From: an uncultured Bacteroidota bacterium
GTDB lineage: Bacteria > Bacteroidota > Bacteroidia > B-17B0 > Aurantibacillaceae
Direction: 5' to 3'
Length of the DNA: 9,717 bases
Assembly: GCA_937868675.1 (NCBI GenBank)
Contig: CALMNJ010000457.1
Span: 1 to 9,717 of the forward strand
In this document: one piece after another, positions 6,316 to 9,717 of the stretch
How the letters are laid out: every line of letters starts with the position of its first letter
How positions within the stretch are numbered: the stretch's first letter is position 1
Made by a program: the position numbers and the translations under genes
Notes under the pieces: model-generated
Databases searched by the model: none
Seen by the model: only the letters and a program-made list of their open reading frames with translations
Told to the model about the DNA's origin: nothing

Positions 6316-8454
6316 ATGTTATTAAACTGCCACACATACTTTAGCTTTAAATACGGCACCATTGCGCCCGAAGAGCTGCCTGAGGTGATTAAAAAAAACG
6401 GTTACGGCAGTTTTGTACTTTCCGACATCAACAACACTTCGGCCATACTTGACACATTGCGCACAACACAGAAACAGGAAATAAACGTGATTCCGGGAAT
6501 AGACTTTCGTAATGGCATAAAACAATGCTATGTAGGCATTGCCAGAAATAACACCGGGTTCAAACAGATCAACGAGCACCTCAGCGAACACCTGCACGCA
6601 GAAAAACCCTTCAGCCACGAAGCCCCGGTGTTTGAACATGCTTATATCATCTATCCGCTGGCTGCGTACACAAACCAGTCGCTTCACCCAAACAGTTTTA
6701 TTGGTATCAACGCAAAAGAATTACAAAGCCTGCCCTTTTCATCCTTAAGGCACCTCAGCCATAAAATGGTTGTGCTGCAGCCCCTCAGTTTTCTCAACAA
6801 AAAGCATCACAACGCCCACCGCCTGCTGCGCGCCATTGATACTAACACGCTGCTCAGCAAGCTGCCGTCGCACGAGCAGGCGCCACCCGATGAGATGATA
6901 CTGCCGGCAACAGAACTGTACGAAACCTTTAAAAACCACCCTCACATCATCAGCAACACAGAGCACATTCTGACTACCTGTAAGGTTGATTTTGAATTTG
7001 GCAAGCTGGCCAACAAAAATCCAAAATCGTACACCAGCAGCCTGAGCGAAGACATGGAAATGCTGCGCGAACTCTGTAATATGGGGCTGATGTACCGCTA
7101 CAACGATGCGCCGGCTGAGGTGTGCGAGCGCGTGGAAAAGGAGCTGAGCATTATTGAAAAAATGAACTTTGCTTCGTACTTCCTCATCAACTGGGACATT
7201 ACATCGTACGCCCGCGAGAAGGGATATTTTTACGTGGGGCGCGGCAGCGGTGCCAACAGCATGGTGGCCTATCTGCTGCGTATTACCGATGTGGATCCCA
7301 TTGATCTGGATTTATATTTTGAGCGTTTTATAAACGAGCACCGCAGCAATGCTCCCGATTTTGATATTGACTTTTCGTGGACCGACCGCGACGACGTGAC
7401 GCGTTATATTTTTGACCGCTTCGGTCATAAGCACACGGCGCTATTGGCCACCTACTCCACCTTTCAGCGCGATGCCGTAACCCGCGAGCTGGGCAAAGTA
7501 TTCGGCCTGCCGCCGGGCGATATAGACCGGCTTCAGAAAATAAACAACATCGAAGAGGCCGACCACATCGGGAAACTGGTGCTTAAATACAGCGGGCTCA
7601 TTCATGGTTTTCCGAGCCACCTGAGCATACACGCCAGCGGCATTTTAATTTCGGAAGAGCCTATTACTACTTACACCGCCACCATCATGCCGCCGAAAGG
7701 CTATCCCACCACCCAGTTCAGCATGCTGGAAGCCGAAGACATTGGCCTGTTTAAGTTCGACATCCTGAGCCAGCGTGGTTTGGGAAAAATAAAAGATGCC
7801 GTAAACATTATCCGACAAAACAAAGGGGTGGAAATTGACATTCACCAGGTGCGCGATTTTAAAGAAGACCCGGAAATAAAAAAACTGCTCAGGGTTGGCA
7901 AATGTATCGGATGTTTTTATGTGGAATCGCCGGCCATGCGGATGCTGCTAAGCAAACTGCGCGCCGATGATTACCTGCGGCTGGTGGCAGCCAGCTCCAT
8001 CATACGCCCGGGCGTATCAAAAAGCGGCATGATGGGCGAGTACATTCTGCGCTACCGCAAAGAAGAAAAACGCGAAGAGGCGCGGGCACGAAATCCGGTG
8101 CTATACGATATTCTTAAAGAAACCTACGGCGTAATGGTGTATCAGGAAGACGTTATTAAAATCGCGCACCTGTTTGCCGGGCTGTCGCTGGCCGATGCCG
8201 ATTACCTGCGGCGCGGCATGAGCTGGAAATTCAAGCAGCGCAATGAGTTTCACCTGGTAAAAGAAAAATTTTTTACCAACTGCCTCAAAAAAAATTATGA
8301 TGTAAACACCATTGCCGACATCTGGCACCAGATTGAAAGCTTCGCCAACTTTGCGTTTTCGAAGGGCCATTCGGCGAGCTATGCCGTAGAGAGTTATCAG
8401 AGTTTATTTCTGAAAGCGTATTACCCCAAAGAATTATCAGGCGCTTTATCTTAA
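6316..8454 (+). CDS. dnaE: DnaE-type DNA polymerase III alpha subunit, N-terminal part (frameshifted)
   Basis: This 712-residue ORF holds the N-terminal two thirds of a short C-family (DnaE-like) DNA polymerase. Residues 1-200 are the PHP domain, starting NCHTYFSFKYGT and continuing VLSDINNTS. The palm carries GRGSGANS (308-315), the catalytic motif PDFDIDF (347-353; D348 and D350) and KFDIL with the third aspartate D482. Later conserved blocks are SIIRPG, YQEDVIKIAHLFAGLS and FAFSKGHSASYAV (from about 677). Such proteins of about 1000 residues next to dinB are inferred to be accessory, possibly error-prone replicases, distinct from the longer main DnaE. Authentic coding ends at about 8431. 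The last residues (LSGALS) come from reading a second, diverged copy of the preceding motif in the wrong frame. ATG at 6316 has an A-rich leader and no Shine-Dalgarno sequence. Confidence 0.9.
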   Translation: MLLNCHTYFSFKYGTIAPEELPEVIKKNGYGSFVLSDINNTSAILDTLRTTQKQEINVIPGIDFRNGIKQCYVGIARNNTGFKQINEHLSEHLHAEKPFSHEAPVFEHAYIIYPLAAYTNQSLHPNSFIGINAKELQSLPFSSLRHLSHKMVVLQPLSFLNKKHHNAHRLLRAIDTNTLLSKLPSHEQAPPDEMILPATELYETFKNHPHIISNTEHILTTCKVDFEFGKLANKNPKSYTSSLSEDMEMLRELCNMGLMYRYNDAPAEVCERVEKELSIIEKMNFASYFLINWDITSYAREKGYFYVGRGSGANSMVAYLLRITDVDPIDLDLYFERFINEHRSNAPDFDIDFSWTDRDDVTRYIFDRFGHKHTALLATYSTFQRDAVTRELGKVFGLPPGDIDRLQKINNIEEADHIGKLVLKYSGLIHGFPSHLSIHASGILISEEPITTYTATIMPPKGYPTTQFSMLEAEDIGLFKFDILSQRGLGKIKDAVNIIRQNKGVEIDIHQVRDFKEDPEIKKLLRVGKCIGCFYVESPAMRMLLSKLRADDYLRLVAASSIIRPGVSKSGMMGEYILRYRKEEKREEARARNPVLYDILKETYGVMVYQEDVIKIAHLFAGLSLADADYLRRGMSWKFKQRNEFHLVKEKFFTNCLKKNYDVNTIADIWHQIESFANFAFSKGHSASYAVESYQSLFLKAYYPKELSGALS

Positions 8455-8471
8455 AGCCTACCATCCGCTCG
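8390..8471 (+). repeat. Diverged 40-bp duplication at the dnaE break
   Basis: Copy 1 (8392-8431) encodes SYQSLFLKAYYPK in frame 1. Copy 2 (8432-8471) encodes NYQALYLKAYHPL in frame 2. The offset of 40 bp is not a multiple of three, so it breaks the gene. The copies share protein sequence but differ at many nucleotides, several of them synonymous (for example CTG/CTT, GCG/GCC, TAT/TAC, CCC/CCG). An 11-nt near-match, AGAGTTATCAG against AGAATTATCAG, begins each copy. This is the conserved segment that normally occurs once, between GHSASYAV and the EYMVATLNN-like block. Confidence 0.85.
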
Positions 8472-8476
8472 AATAC

Positions 8477-9391
8477 ATGGTAGCCACGCTTAACAACGGC
8501 GGCGGCTTTTACCGCCGCGATCTTTACATACACGAAGCGCGCATGCACGGTGCCACCATTTTTGCGCCCTGCATAAATACCAGCACGGCACTGAGCGAAA
8601 TACGCGGAAAAAATATTTACCTCGGACTGGGCATGGTGGCTGAACTGGAGGAGAACGCGATCAGGCAGATTGTTGGCGAGCGCGAAAAGAACGGGCTTTA
8701 CACCGATTTGTATAACTTCATTAAGCGCACACATATTTCCATCGAGCAGTTACGTATTCTGATACGGGTAGGAGCATTTGCTTCAATCAATAAAAACAAA
8801 CGCGAATTGCTGTGGGAAGCGCACATGTTTATAAGCCCCGAAACTGAAAAAACACAACACAGCGAACTGTTTGATGTGGAGCCCGAGCGATACGAGCTGC
8901 CTAAGCTATTAAACACCTGGCTCGACGATGCGATGGATGAAATGGAGTTGCTGGGATTTTCGCTGTGCTCGCCATTTAATTTGCTGAAGGATAAACTGAA
9001 CAATTCCCTGCTGAGCCGCGACCTTAAAAAACTAACCGGCAAAACGGTAGAGATTGTGGGGTATCTGGTAAATGTAAAAACAACCTGGACGGGAGGAGGC
9101 GCAAAAATGCATTTCGGGACTTTTCTTGATCAGGAAGGTTACTGGATAGACAGCGTGCATTTTCCGCCATCGGCAAAAGCGTTCCCCTTCAGTGGCCCGG
9201 GCTGCTACAGGCTCATTGGTAAAGTGCATGAGGAGTTTGATTTTGTTTACGTGGATGTATCGCATCTGTACCGGTTGCCCAACCTGAACCGCGACGACGA
9301 CATGAAACCTGAAAACATGGAGCTTTACGGGCCGCGCCGGCCGCAAATTGAACAGCGGGGCGGGCCACGAAAAGGCATGAAGCCTGCATAA
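8477..9391 (+). CDS. dnaE: DnaE-type DNA polymerase III alpha subunit, C-terminal part (frameshifted)
   Basis: This frame is open from 8414 and shows homology from 8432 (NYQALYLKAYHPLEYM), before the first ATG at 8477. It is therefore the continuation of the upstream polymerase ORF and not an independent gene. It contributes the end of the fingers domain (VATLNNGGGFYRRDLYIHEARMHG, shown here in part), a helix-hairpin-helix-like region, and QHSELF (8855-8872), a plausible clamp-binding motif. The LLNTWLDDAMDEMELLGFS block follows. About 9038-9290 is an OB-fold module (TGKTVEIVGYLVNVKTTW through HLYRLPNL), and the protein ends in a short basic tail. Joined to the upstream ORF without the duplicated motif, the protein would be about 1010 residues. 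Separate translation from 8477 would lack all catalytic aspartates, so this fragment alone should be inactive as a polymerase. Confidence 0.85.
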   Translation: MVATLNNGGGFYRRDLYIHEARMHGATIFAPCINTSTALSEIRGKNIYLGLGMVAELEENAIRQIVGEREKNGLYTDLYNFIKRTHISIEQLRILIRVGAFASINKNKRELLWEAHMFISPETEKTQHSELFDVEPERYELPKLLNTWLDDAMDEMELLGFSLCSPFNLLKDKLNNSLLSRDLKKLTGKTVEIVGYLVNVKTTWTGGGAKMHFGTFLDQEGYWIDSVHFPPSAKAFPFSGPGCYRLIGKVHEEFDFVYVDVSHLYRLPNLNRDDDMKPENMELYGPRRPQIEQRGGPRKGMKPA

Positions 9392-9717
9392 AGTGCCGGG
9401 ATTAGTTGTGCCAAAAAAATTCAAAACGCGTATCTATCAACATTCATTGCAGATAAAACCAACGTGGTTTGTTGGAAATGTATTTTAGAAAAAGTCGTTT
9501 TATTCTTTAAGGAATTTGTATGAACGCGATTGCAGGAATTTACGCCAGCCACGCGTGGCGTAGGAAAGGCCTGGCTCTTTTTGAGCGGGGTACTTTTTTC
9601 GCTCAAAAAAGCCGCAGCGAAGCACGGCGGCAAGCCGGTGGCTTGACGAGCGAGGCAGTGTGTGGCCCGGTGCCAGTGAGGAATAAACTGCATGTTTGTG
9701 GCCCGCACCGGCAGGCA
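9392..9717. other. Apparently non-coding tail with clustered hairpins
   Basis: No credible gene is seen on either strand; a minus-strand frame over most of it is low-complexity-like and matches no family I know. No intrinsic terminator with a U-tract follows the dnaE stop. From 9541 three stem-loops lie in a row: TACGCCA/TGGCGTA (9541-9562), a long bulged stem of TTTTTGAGCG with CGCTCAAAAA extended by GGCT/AGCC (9573-9613), and CAAGCC/GGCTTG with a 3-nt loop (9631-9645). A further 7-bp pair CCGGTGC/GCACCGG lies at 9667-9673 and 9705-9711. G+C rises sharply from about 9540, unlike the A/T-rich stretch just before. This looks like a dispersed repeat or a structured RNA. Confidence 0.45.

Noticed and set aside
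8411..8456. Programmed +1 frameshift (for example at the C-run before AAA) joining the two dnaE frames
   Set aside because: A shift would give a protein carrying the SYQSLFLKAYYP motif twice inside a conserved domain; the duplicated motif shows that the break is structural and not a recoding site.
9459..9475. Terminator after dnaE (CCAAC/GTTGG hairpin)
   Set aside because: Only a 5-bp stem, and it is followed by AAATG with no U-tract.
9421..9708. Minus-strand 95-residue ORF downstream of dnaE
   Set aside because: No recognisable domain or leader; it overlaps the hairpin cluster and the A/T-rich gap, so it is probably a chance frame.

Overview
The window looks like chromosomal DNA from a member of the Bacteroidota (Flavobacteriia/Chitinophagia-like). 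Three things point there: a large repetitive surface protein ending in a type A type IX secretion (Por) sorting domain, a stand-alone AraC-type HTH protein of a size I associate with this phylum, and a dinB gene paired with a short (about 1000-residue) DnaE-type polymerase gene. Start codons have A-rich leaders and no convincing Shine-Dalgarno sequences, which also fits. No RNA gene, insertion sequence, transposase or CRISPR array was seen.

Layout: (1) 1-4206, plus strand: 3' part of a giant secreted Cys-rich protein with 17 Ig/PKD-like repeats of about 72 residues and a T9SS tail. Its reading frame runs on through a strong hairpin terminator at 4150-4196. (2) 4209-4595, minus strand: a small AraC-type regulator, convergent with the adhesin. 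(3) 4596-4786: divergent intergenic region with two candidate operator palindromes. (4) 4787-6004, plus strand: complete dinB (Y-family DNA polymerase IV). (5) 5973-6290: a repeat island made of two REP-like palindromes in opposite orientation, with complementary loops, flanking a tandem array of nine 24-bp units. The array carries a small ORF of doubtful reality. (6) 6316-9391, plus strand: a dnaE-type polymerase gene in two frames. The break is at about 8431, where 40 bp encoding a conserved motif occurs twice as diverged copies. (7) 9392-9717: apparently non-coding, with several hairpins.

The dinB-dnaE pair resembles a translesion-synthesis (mutasome) cassette: a Y-family polymerase with a clamp-binding motif beside an accessory, possibly error-prone, C-family polymerase. 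No LexA-like repressor or ImuA-like gene lies in the window. As sequenced, the DnaE partner is broken, so the cassette is either inactive here, undergoing recombination, or mis-assembled. The most interesting observations are the diverged duplication at the dnaE break, the paired palindromes and tandem array between the two polymerase genes, and the surface-protein frame that overruns its own terminator. I found no clear evidence of a wholly new system.
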